From assembly GCF_900086585.1 (NCBI RefSeq), contig NZ_FLKM01000009.1, forward strand, positions 2,108,001 to 2,172,000: a DNA stretch of 64,000 bases, given 5' to 3'. The notes beneath the pieces are model-generated. The model did no database searches and had not been told where the DNA came from. It worked only from the letters and a program-made list of their open reading frames with translations. Source of the DNA: Emergencia timonensis (GTDB lineage Bacteria; Bacillota; Clostridia; Peptostreptococcales; Anaerovoracaceae). A program made the translations under genes and the position numbers. Numbering within the stretch: the first letter of the stretch is position 1; every line of letters begins with the position of its first letter. Shown one piece after another: positions 15,966-23,512 of the stretch.

Positions 15966-17288
15966 TCATTCTAAGCCTAAATTCTTCACGAGTCTTACCA
16001 AAATTTCCGTTCCAAAGGCTGTAGCACCTACTGGGATTCGCTCGTCTGCAGCATGGGCCAAAGCTGTAAAGTTATAATCCTCTGGCAGCTTCATCGGCGT
16101 AAATCCGTAGGTCTGTATACCCAGCTTCGACAGAAATCTGCCGTCCGTCACTCCGCTGAGTACAAAAGGAACTGGTTTAGCCTCGGCCTCTTTCTCTATC
16201 AAAGTCTGCGAAATCACTTTGTACAGACTCATGTCGATTTTACTGGATCCGGGATTATATTCCACCACTTCGATTTCGTAATCTGACCCGATCAAATGCT
16301 GTACGTCAGCAATCCCTTCTTCCATAGTGCAGCCAGGCACCAGACGCAAATCGCATTCGAAGGAAACGGCCGAAGGGATGACATTGATGGCGTTTCCGCC
16401 GCCGACAATCGTTACGTTGGCGTTGTTATGCAGCAGCGGATCAAAAAGTTCCCCTGCAGAACCCAAAAGCTTCAGAGTCTTGTCCGTCTTAGCCGGTTTT
16501 AACAGCCGCCTGAGAACTTTGCCCTGAATGCCTCCCATAATGTCAGCAAACCCCTCAATCATCAAAGTTGCTGCCGGCGTAATCCGCACAGGCAGCCTTT
16601 CCGTGGACAGCTTGATGATGGCTCTGGCCGCCTTTTCCATCGCTGTATTGTGATGGGATAAAGAGCCATGTCCTCCTTCACCCTTTGCTGTCACTTTGAT
16701 ATGAGAAAACTGTTTTTCTGCTACCATGACAGGGTAAATCTGCTTTCCTGCCACATGAAAAGTAAAGCCGCCAATCTCACCGAAGGCCCACTTTATGCCG
16801 GCAAAAATATCAGAATGCTGATCTACCAGATAGGACGCCCCAAATTTTCCCGTTCCTTCTTCATCGCTGACGAAAAGAAATCTTACGTCAAAAGGTAGTT
16901 GCAGATTTAATTCTTTCATCTGCAGTGCCAGTCCGATAAACATGGCTACCTCGCCTTTCATATCGATGGCGCCTCTTCCCCATATGTAACCGTCTTTGAT
17001 TTCCGCTCCAAAAGGATCACTGGACCAATCCTGATTATCCACAGGTACCACGTCCACATGGCCATAAAAGAGAACTGGTGGTTTTTTGTGGTCTGAAGCA
17101 ATCCCGGCAGGGATGCAGGCATAGAGATTCGGCCTTTGGTCATCTAACGCGATGACTCTGTTTTCTATGCCTGCCTCATCAAACAGATTTTTAATATACG
17201 TTATACATGGCCGCTCTGGGTAAACGCCGCTGATGGTATTCATCTTGATCAAATCACAGAGAATCTGATCAGTCCTTGAAAGTTCCAT
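15966..17288 (-). CDS. M20-family metallopeptidase
   Basis: 440 residues from the ATG at 17288 (GGAGA 5 nt upstream); an ATG at 17300 lacks a ribosome site. Zinc-site motifs of the M20/ArgE-DapE class: LFYGHVDVVPVD (His and the Asp two positions on), GRGAIDMKG (bridging Asp), SDEEGTG (catalytic and metal Glu), and the C-terminal ALAHAADERIPVG (His). The dimerisation lid has GGHGSLSH. The family removes N-acyl or peptidyl groups; the exact substrate cannot be told. Downstream of trxB by a short gap, upstream of the prepilin. Confidence 0.9.
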   Translation of the reverse strand: MELSRTDQILCDLIKMNTISGVYPERPCITYIKNLFDEAGIENRVIALDDQRPNLYACIPAGIASDHKKPPVLFYGHVDVVPVDNQDWSSDPFGAEIKDGYIWGRGAIDMKGEVAMFIGLALQMKELNLQLPFDVRFLFVSDEEGTGKFGASYLVDQHSDIFAGIKWAFGEIGGFTFHVAGKQIYPVMVAEKQFSHIKVTAKGEGGHGSLSHHNTAMEKAARAIIKLSTERLPVRITPAATLMIEGFADIMGGIQGKVLRRLLKPAKTDKTLKLLGSAGELFDPLLHNNANVTIVGGGNAINVIPSAVSFECDLRLVPGCTMEEGIADVQHLIGSDYEIEVVEYNPGSSKIDMSLYKVISQTLIEKEAEAKPVPFVLSGVTDGRFLSKLGIQTYGFTPMKLPEDYNFTALAHAADERIPVGATAFGTEILVRLVKNLGLE

Positions 17289-17305
17289 TTTCGTCTCCAT
17301 CTATC

Positions 17306-18217
17306 TTAGTTTATGTTGTTAATATATTCTACAGCCGCAAGCGCTGCTACAGCTCCATCAGCTGCCGCAGTTGCAAGCTGCCTTACCTTTTTGGTTCTGC
17401 AATCGCCGGCAGTAAAAATACCAGGCGTTCCCGTCAGGCAGTCTTCCCCTGCCGTTACATATCCTTTGCCATCCAATCTGGCAACGTCAGCAAAATCCTG
17501 ATTATCGGGCATCTGACCGATTGCGACAAACACCCCCTGAACCAAAAGCGTGATGGTTTCCTCGGTTTTGACGTTCTTTACTTTCAATCCGCTGATCATC
17601 GTGTCGCCTACCAGCTCCACAGGTACGCTGTCTAAAACAAATTCTACATTTTCCTTCTCGCGGAGCCTTTTGACGTTAGCCTCTTCGCCTCGGAACTGAT
17701 CCCTTCTATGAACCAGATAAACTTTATCCGCAATTCCGGACAAAACCTCCGCATCTTCCAAGGCAGTATTGCCGCCGCCGATTACCGCTACGTCACGTCC
17801 GCGGAAAAAAGCGCCGTCGCAGGTTGCACAGTAGGATACGCCGGCACCAGTATATTTTTCTTCCTGCTCAAGGCCCATGGGTCTGTTCTTAGCGCCAGTA
17901 GAAATAATAACGGATTTCGTCTCATAGACTGCGCTTTCCGTCTTTACTTTTTTATATTGACCAGCGTCTTCAATGCCGACAGCTTTTTCATATACAATTT
18001 CAGCGCCCAGTTCCGTCGCCTGCTCATAGAGATTTGTAGCGAGCTCCAGTCCCGATACTCTCTTAATGCCTGGGTAGTTTTCCACATCTGGCGTATTGAT
18101 AATCTGGCCGCCAAAACCTTTTGCGTCTATCAAAAGCGTTTCTTTTCCGGCACGCTGCCCGTAGATTGCGGCAGAAAGCCCTGCCGGTCCTGCTCCAATA
18201 ATTACGATATCGTACAT
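17306..18217 (-). CDS. trxB: Thioredoxin reductase
   Basis: 303 residues, standard low-molecular-weight class. FAD site IIGAGPAGLSAAIYG (from residue 7), redox-active CATC in SYCATCDGAFF (about residue 131), NADPH site VIGGGNTALEDAEVL, and FAD-binding TAGDCR near the C-terminus. It passes electrons from NADPH to thioredoxin in the cytoplasm. It starts 2 nt after nudC stops, so nudC-trxB are co-transcribed and both concern nicotinamide cofactors. Confidence 0.95.
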   Translation of the reverse strand: MYDIVIIGAGPAGLSAAIYGQRAGKETLLIDAKGFGGQIINTPDVENYPGIKRVSGLELATNLYEQATELGAEIVYEKAVGIEDAGQYKKVKTESAVYETKSVIISTGAKNRPMGLEQEEKYTGAGVSYCATCDGAFFRGRDVAVIGGGNTALEDAEVLSGIADKVYLVHRRDQFRGEEANVKRLREKENVEFVLDSVPVELVGDTMISGLKVKNVKTEETITLLVQGVFVAIGQMPDNQDFADVARLDGKGYVTAGEDCLTGTPGIFTAGDCRTKKVRQLATAAADGAVAALAAVEYINNIN

Positions 18218-18219
18218 CC

Positions 18220-19038
18220 TTACATCACTCCTCTTTTAAAAATACTCATCATTTCCCTGGTCAGGCTGAACCCATCGTCATCAACTGGCATCTCATCCCG
18301 CTCAAACCACTCGGCTGTAGACAACTCTTTTTCGTCCATGGTAATGGTATCATCTCCATCTAAATCGCAGAAAAAGCCTAGTAGCAGGTTACAGTCTGTT
18401 CCCCAGGGCTGACTTTTGTAATATCGAATATTCTTTACTTTCAGACCCACCTCTTCCATTACCTCTCTGGCGACGGTTTCCTCAGCGGTCTCGCCGATTT
18501 CTGTAAAACCTGCAATTAATGCGTATTTTTTATATACCCTGCCATTATACTTTGTAAGCAATATTTTGTTTCCGTCGATAACGCCCACGATGACTGCCGG
18601 TGCGATCTTTGGGAAGATCATATTTCCGCAGGCGTTGCATCGCAGCATCCTCTCTGTGTGGTCATGTTCCAATTCCTCTCCGCATCTGCCGCAGTACTGG
18701 TTGTCTCGATACCATTGATAGAGATGATATGAGGTCGCAGCAGCAAAGGCCAATTCCTTCCACTCAAACTTTCGCAGATTTCTTGTAGATTCCCACTCAT
18801 ATTCTGTAAGCGGCTCCACTTTTTCCACGATTAAAAAATATCGTTCCTCATTGATACGAAACAGATACTGCATCTTATGTCCGGCAAAATCGACTGCCTT
18901 TGGAACAATCAAAGTTCCGTCCGGGGACTTTGATACCAGAATTTTATCTCCATCAAAGCAGAAGACGTTGTCCTGTTCTCCTGCCTCTATTTCTTCAAAT
19001 TCGTTGTACAATTTTTTTTCTCCTAAGTCTTGAATCAT
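18220..19038 (-). CDS. nudC: NAD(P)H pyrophosphatase / NAD-cap hydrolase, NudC-type Nudix
   Basis: 272 residues. An N-terminal domain precedes a zinc ribbon CGRCGEE...LRCNACG (~115-138) and a Nudix box GFTEIGETAEETVAREVMEEVGL (~176-198). The trailing SQPWGTDCNLLLGF is the SQPWPFP-like motif that marks NADH pyrophosphatases. The family hydrolyses NADH to NMNH and AMP and removes NAD caps from RNA. AGAGGTG precedes the ATG. First gene of the nudC-trxB-peptidase-prepilin run. Confidence 0.93.
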   Translation of the reverse strand: MIQDLGEKKLYNEFEEIEAGEQDNVFCFDGDKILVSKSPDGTLIVPKAVDFAGHKMQYLFRINEERYFLIVEKVEPLTEYEWESTRNLRKFEWKELAFAAATSYHLYQWYRDNQYCGRCGEELEHDHTERMLRCNACGNMIFPKIAPAVIVGVIDGNKILLTKYNGRVYKKYALIAGFTEIGETAEETVAREVMEEVGLKVKNIRYYKSQPWGTDCNLLLGFFCDLDGDDTITMDEKELSTAEWFERDEMPVDDDGFSLTREMMSIFKRGVM

Positions 19039-19688
19039 ATTACACCTCTGACCAATATATTATTTACATTACCGATTATTTTATCACAAAAATATGAATT
19101 CGTATAGATATTGTGATACGGCAAAACCATATCATTTCCGCATTGGAAGAGGACAACAAAACGGCGTCAATTTCTGCGGCGTATTCTCTGCAGTCGCCGT
19201 AGTATTTACTATTAGTTTAAAGGCGTCGCCGCCCTATGACAAGTTGTTTTTTGCATTATAATTCTGAAAGCATGCTTCAAAAATGGTAATGTCTTAAGGC
19301 AGCGAAAGGAAAACGTCCCGAGATAACATCCTGTTACGATAAGGTTACGCTTTTTGGGCACATCTGCACATTGTCGCGTAACCGTATCACTGTCAGAAGG
19401 CTTCAACAGGGGGGTATATCTAATCCCGGTTACTTTTCCTATCAATTCCTCTGCCACAAAAGCCGTTCGCACTCCATAAAAGTAACCGAAAACAGCATAT
19501 CCATGGATTCTGCAGGGAATCATGTCTTATTTCAAGGCATATTTCGGGATATAGCGTCTGATACCGCCGCAGCGTTACGCGAAACCTTTGTGGCAGCATC
19601 AAAAAACCTAACCTTATTGTAAAGAATGCCCGACATATACCCCCACCCTGTATATCTCACCCCAAACAATCGCAGCATCTGTACCAAC
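19039..19688. other. 650-nt non-coding stretch with dyads of GGTTAC
   Basis: No convincing gene. On the minus strand it holds two large inverted repeats built on the same core: GGTTACTTTT/AAAAGTAACC (10-bp arms, near 19431-19496) and GGTTACGC/GCGTAACC (8-bp arms, near 19342-19383), plus further GTAAC copies nearby. A 103-codon open frame across it has odd composition and no ribosome site. It could be a structured leader or RNA gene, or the remains of a repeat; I do not recognise a known riboswitch. Confidence 0.45.
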
Positions 19689-19737
19689 ATAAAAGGATGT
19701 CGCATTGCAGTTTTTTCATCTGCAATACAACATCCTT
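19689..19737 (-). terminator. Terminator of the 708-residue surface protein gene
   Basis: Minus strand stem of about 18 bp (19720-19737 with 19693-19710, two mismatched or wobble positions), A-rich loop, then TTTTATG. It lies 27 nt past the stop codon at 19764. Confidence 0.75.
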
Positions 19738-19763
19738 AAACATGTGCGTAGTATTTTATTCAG

Positions 19764-21890
19764 TTATTTAGCGGTTCTGATCGCCTTGCTCGACCACTTG
19801 GTATAAACTTTTACACCGTCGATCGTTCTGACGCCTCTCACCTTGTAGTAGTATCTCGTGCCCTTCTTCACCTGCTTCGTGTTCTTGTAGGTCTTCTGGG
19901 TCCCGCTCTTTGTGGTATAGAACGCCTTGGTTCCATATCCGCTGTTTTTCTTCGTCGACCTGAACACCTGGAAGTAGTCCACCTTGTATCCGTAGCTCTT
20001 CTTCCACTTGATGGTGATGGAGCCCTTCTTCGCAGTGGAAGAGGCCTTGAGCGTCGTGGCCTTCACGCCTGCCTTCAGTCTGTCATTCTTCGCCTTTTCC
20101 TGTGCTTTGATAACCTTGTCTGCTTCTTCAGCAGTCATGATAGCATAAGCGGAGAAATGCCCTGTGTTGAAGGTATAAGTGCCGTCAGCGTTCTTAGTTC
20201 CAGCTACCTTCGTATAGTTGCCTTTCTCGTCGATGTATACGCATACGACTTCCTTGTCCTTCAGGGCTGCCGGAAGTGCAACCGTCACCTTCACGCTGCC
20301 GCCCTTGAAGTCGGTGACGTTCCCATTGTCTGTGACGACCTTCAGCTCCACCTGGACCTGGCTGTCGTCTTCCTTGACCTTGTCGACGACGATGGTGACG
20401 TTGCCCGTCTTTGCCTGGTCAGCCACAGCTTCTGCCGCTTTCTGATCCAGTACCACTTCCGCAGCGTCGGTCCTGATGACCACGTCTGCGTCAGTCTTCT
20501 CGACGATGGATTTGACGGTCTCTGCCGGCAGGCTGACTTCCGCAGTCTTGGCATCCCCCTTTGTCGTCGCATCGACGATGACCTGTTCGGATTTGTTTTC
20601 AACTGCCTTGTCGACAATCTTGTCAGCAGTGGCCTTGTCCACCGTGGCAGTGGCCTTGCCGTCTGTGCCGGTTGAGGTCTCCACGTCTGCAGTCGTCGTC
20701 TTGTCACCAGGGTTGCTGGTTACGTTGTCATCCGGTGTCGGCGTTGGTGTCGGCGTTGGGGTTGGTGCAACAGATGACTCGACATATACTCCATCAGCAT
20801 CCTTGGTCCACGTATTCATACCGGAAGAATGCGAAGGAGCCGGTTCACCTTCTGCTAATACTATGTATTCATTTCCTTTTAGGTACTTTGCATATCCTTC
20901 AGCTGGAACATAATCTGTTGGATTTGAAGAGAAGGTACCGCCAGTGATTGTAGGATTGCATGGATATTCGTCATTAACCGCTACGCTTCCAGCAAAGTTC
21001 CCTCCAGAAATCTCAAGTTTACCACCCTTTTTGGTGCCAACGCCGAAAGCAAATAAATTACCTGTACCGTTGTAAGCTGTAAAGGCTCCGCCACTGATTG
21101 TAAATTGTCCGTTGTCTGCAGTCTCATCAAGATAACCGTTTGCAAGTACTCCAGATGCGTTTTCATCAGATATTGTAAAGGTTCCACCTTTAATCGAAGC
21201 CGTGTTCCAATTCAAAATGGTCGGTCCGCTGGTATTTGAGAAACAGCCGTCCTCAACAATAAGAATACCATAATCATCATTTTTTACGGTATTCATTCCG
21301 CCACTTAATGTGCCAGTGAGAATTGTTAGCTTACACGGAGCATTGCCATAATAAGTTTCCCCACTGTTCGCAAATCCGTTATCAATTCCACTTGATCCTG
21401 AGTGGTCTTGCTGGATTGTTGCACCATTAATGGTCATTGTTCCAATATTTTTTATGACATACCATGTATTTCCGGTGAACTTTCCTCCATTAAGTGTAGC
21501 TACGCCAGCTTTATCATTAAATACTGCTGCTTTCCCCGCTACGTTATTAATTATGCTGCCAGTTCCATTCACAGTTAAAGTTCCTCGATTAATAATCGTG
21601 TGGTTAGAACTACCTGTAATATTGTGACCAGCCAAATCAATGGTTACGGTTTTTCCTTCTTCAATAGTAATGTCTTTTGTGACGTCTTTCAGCAAGACAA
21701 TTTCGCCACCAGCTAATACAGCCTCAGATAACGTATCATAATGCGTTGTACCGATTGCAGCTTCGTGGCTACAACCGGATCCGCCATCACAATCTGTGGC
21801 AGTTTCCGCAAAAGCCATCATCGGCATGTAACACATGACCATGATCAATGACATCAGCACGACAGCGGTTTTTTTCATTTTTGTTTTCAT
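19764..21890 (-). CDS. Secreted beta-helix surface protein with C-terminal Fn3-like domain
   Basis: 708 residues. Signal peptide at 1-28 (KTKMKKTAVVLMSLIMVMCY...MAFA). Residues ~45-340 are short repeats of the type GTLTVNG / GGTFTI / SGGNFAGS with many Asn and Thr, the look of a right-handed beta-helix. Then comes a PTPTPTPTPTP linker (~375-390), an Ala/Val/Asp-rich helical region (~395-590) with EADKVIKAQEKAKNDRLKAG, and a C-terminal Fn3-like domain (SSTAKKGSITIKWKKSYGYKVDYFQVFRS...) seen in many clostridial cell-surface proteins. No LPXTG or S-layer homology motif is visible. The gene immediately upstream encodes an HTH protein with a palindrome between them. Confidence 0.88.
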   Translation of the reverse strand: MKTKMKKTAVVLMSLIMVMCYMPMMAFAETATDCDGGSGCSHEAAIGTTHYDTLSEAVLAGGEIVLLKDVTKDITIEEGKTVTIDLAGHNITGSSNHTIINRGTLTVNGTGSIINNVAGKAAVFNDKAGVATLNGGKFTGNTWYVIKNIGTMTINGATIQQDHSGSSGIDNGFANSGETYYGNAPCKLTILTGTLSGGMNTVKNDDYGILIVEDGCFSNTSGPTILNWNTASIKGGTFTISDENASGVLANGYLDETADNGQFTISGGAFTAYNGTGNLFAFGVGTKKGGKLEISGGNFAGSVAVNDEYPCNPTITGGTFSSNPTDYVPAEGYAKYLKGNEYIVLAEGEPAPSHSSGMNTWTKDADGVYVESSVAPTPTPTPTPTPDDNVTSNPGDKTTTADVETSTGTDGKATATVDKATADKIVDKAVENKSEQVIVDATTKGDAKTAEVSLPAETVKSIVEKTDADVVIRTDAAEVVLDQKAAEAVADQAKTGNVTIVVDKVKEDDSQVQVELKVVTDNGNVTDFKGGSVKVTVALPAALKDKEVVCVYIDEKGNYTKVAGTKNADGTYTFNTGHFSAYAIMTAEEADKVIKAQEKAKNDRLKAGVKATTLKASSTAKKGSITIKWKKSYGYKVDYFQVFRSTKKNSGYGTKAFYTTKSGTQKTYKNTKQVKKGTRYYYKVRGVRTIDGVKVYTKWSSKAIRTAK

Positions 21891-21921
21891 CCCCTCATTC
21901 CTTTCTTGATTAAAATATTTA

Positions 21922-21947
21922 TTTTACGCGCGTAGTCACGCGTGAAA
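21922..21947. promoter_or_regulatory. Palindrome upstream of the surface protein gene
   Basis: TTTTACGCG (21922-21930) and CGCGTGAAA (21939-21947) form an 8-of-9 inverted repeat in the short gap between the HTH gene and the surface protein gene. It could be an operator for the HTH protein or a weak hairpin; neither is proven. Confidence 0.4.
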
Positions 21948-21953
21948 TACAAA

Positions 21954-22400
21954 TCAGATGTTCAGCGGAGCACAGTTTTTCTCTTCCAAGAATAGATTTA
22001 CCCGCAGTACGTCGCTGATCTTTCTGTTGATGCAGATGACAATCCAGACATCCCTGGCGTCATGAGGATTGATGGTCTGTTTGCCTCCCAGCATCAAAGC
22101 TTCGTTGAGCTCATCAAAACTCATCTCTGCTGCAATACAGAGCGCGATGATTTTATCTCTGCCAGGCATCTTCTTGATGCCGCTGGTAATGTTATAAACG
22201 TAGTTCCGGTTTATCCTGCTGTTCGCGACAATCTTTGCTAAAGGAAGACCTTTTTCCTCCGCTTTATGGTTTAAGAATTCAAAAAAATATTGAAACTGTG
22301 CGTCTCTATGATTTTCCTGTATAAAACGTCTGCCATCTTCCTCGTTTCTGAGACTGCTGAGTTCATCTGCCAACAATTGAAAATCGTTCACCCTTTTCAC
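21954..22400 (-). CDS. HTH-domain protein next to a surface protein
   Basis: 148 residues. The central part GLPLAKIVANSRINRNYVYNITSGIKKMPGRDKIIALCIAAEMSFDELNEALMLGG reads as an XRE-like helix-turn-helix. The N-terminal ~45 residues (DELSSLRNEEDGRRFIQENHRD) are probably helical, and the C-terminal tail contains two Cys. It lies 63 nt upstream of the 708-residue surface protein in the same direction, with a palindrome between, so local control is plausible. No membrane segment or kinase motif. Confidence 0.75.
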   Translation of the reverse strand: MKRVNDFQLLADELSSLRNEEDGRRFIQENHRDAQFQYFFEFLNHKAEEKGLPLAKIVANSRINRNYVYNITSGIKKMPGRDKIIALCIAAEMSFDELNEALMLGGKQTINPHDARDVWIVICINRKISDVLRVNLFLEEKNCAPLNI

Positions 22401-22515
22401 ATCCTAATTTAATTTTGTTCTTAGCCTGTTTATATTTTATCTTACCTAAAAATAGATTTGGCGTGCCGCCGGCACAAACGGCCGATAAAATTATGAATTC
22501 CAAGGTTTTTACGCA

Positions 22516-22547
22516 CAAAAAGACCATCTTCCTTCTGAAGATGGTCT
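22516..22547 (-). terminator. Terminator after the prepilin B gene
   Basis: Minus strand 10-bp perfect stem (22537-22546 with 22522-22531), 5-nt loop, followed by TTTTTG. It ends the binding-protein / hybrid kinase / prepilin operon. Confidence 0.85.
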
Positions 22548-22573
22548 CATTAAAATACCTCATATGACGAATA

Positions 22574-23512
22574 TCAAAGGGGCAGCAGAATATTTGATTT
22601 CACTAAGGAATCCAAGTAGTCTTGAATGCTGTCTTTCTGATAAAAGTTGGACGGCGTGTAAGTACTGTTCAATTTATGCGCGATATCAAAATACCACTGG
22701 CCGTTATAACAAATTAAGCTGGTAACGCCGTGCTTGTGACCAGCTGCCGCATCGGCGCCGAAGTATTTATCGTACTGCTCTTTCGTCGTGTAATAGGTGA
22801 TTACTTTGTTCTGCTCTTCTGCACTGCTGACCACATAAGGCACTAAGTAAAACGTCGTATCCCTGTAATCCTGCAGCGTTTTTCGATACTTTTCTTTGTC
22901 ATTATCCTTTAAGTATCCGTGCTCTATCATCTTTTCCAATATCGTCTCAATGACCGAATCCGTCAGAATTCCATTCGTCTTACCAGGTACAATATAGTTC
23001 TTGCTGGTTTCTGATTTCGTGTATTCATTGAGAATAAAGTCGTTGCTCTCGTGGCCAGTATAATCATTCTCCATGTATTTGGATACGGAATCCGCCAAAT
23101 CCTTCGCAGCCTTGTTATTGGCATTTTCCGCTCCCGGTTCCATACCATCGTCGTGATAGGTACACTTAAAGGTGACCATGTCCGACTCTACCTTTGCGGC
23201 GTAAATCGTGCCGCCTGACGGACAGCGAAACTCCTCTATATAGCCTTCGTCTAACAGGTAAGAAATGATTTTTTCTGAAGCAGCGCTGTTTAATCCGCCT
23301 GTACCGTACTCGGTTTCCCAGTCCACATGTTCCGTCATGGAAACGATGACCGTTCCATGCTGCATACTTGCCTTATTGTTCTTGCAGACGGTCTCCTTTG
23401 CCTCTGCCGTTCGTCCAGTAAAAATGACGAGAGAGACGGAAACCAGGATGCCAATCAAAGCGACTGCAACCAATAATTCTGCTAATGTAAATCCGCTGTT
23501 ATTCCTTTTCAT
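22574..23512 (-). CDS. Type IV prepilin-like protein B
   Basis: 312 residues from the ATG at 23512 (leader MKRNNSG, then FTLAELLVAVALIGILVSV with Glu at +5). An ATG at 23548 would add 12 residues and deepen the overlap with the kinase gene. Large C-terminal domain with FRCPSGGTIY...FKCTYHDDGMEPG and VPYVVSSAEEQNKVITYY...CYNGQWYFD, each matching a block in prepilin A at 15040. The two are clear paralogues. Its start lies inside the 3' end of the hybrid kinase gene (14-nt overlap), which ties it to that sensor's expression. No pilus assembly ATPase is nearby. Confidence 0.87.
   Translation of the reverse strand: MKRNNSGFTLAELLVAVALIGILVSVSLVIFTGRTAEAKETVCKNNKASMQHGTVIVSMTEHVDWETEYGTGGLNSAASEKIISYLLDEGYIEEFRCPSGGTIYAAKVESDMVTFKCTYHDDGMEPGAENANNKAAKDLADSVSKYMENDYTGHESNDFILNEYTKSETSKNYIVPGKTNGILTDSVIETILEKMIEHGYLKDNDKEKYRKTLQDYRDTTFYLVPYVVSSAEEQNKVITYYTTKEQYDKYFGADAAAGHKHGVTSLICYNGQWYFDIAHKLNSTYTPSNFYQKDSIQDYLDSLVKSNILLPL

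Noticed and set aside
19212..19523. 103-codon minus-strand open frame
   Set aside because: No ribosome site, unusual composition, and the region is dominated by inverted repeats; no family likeness.
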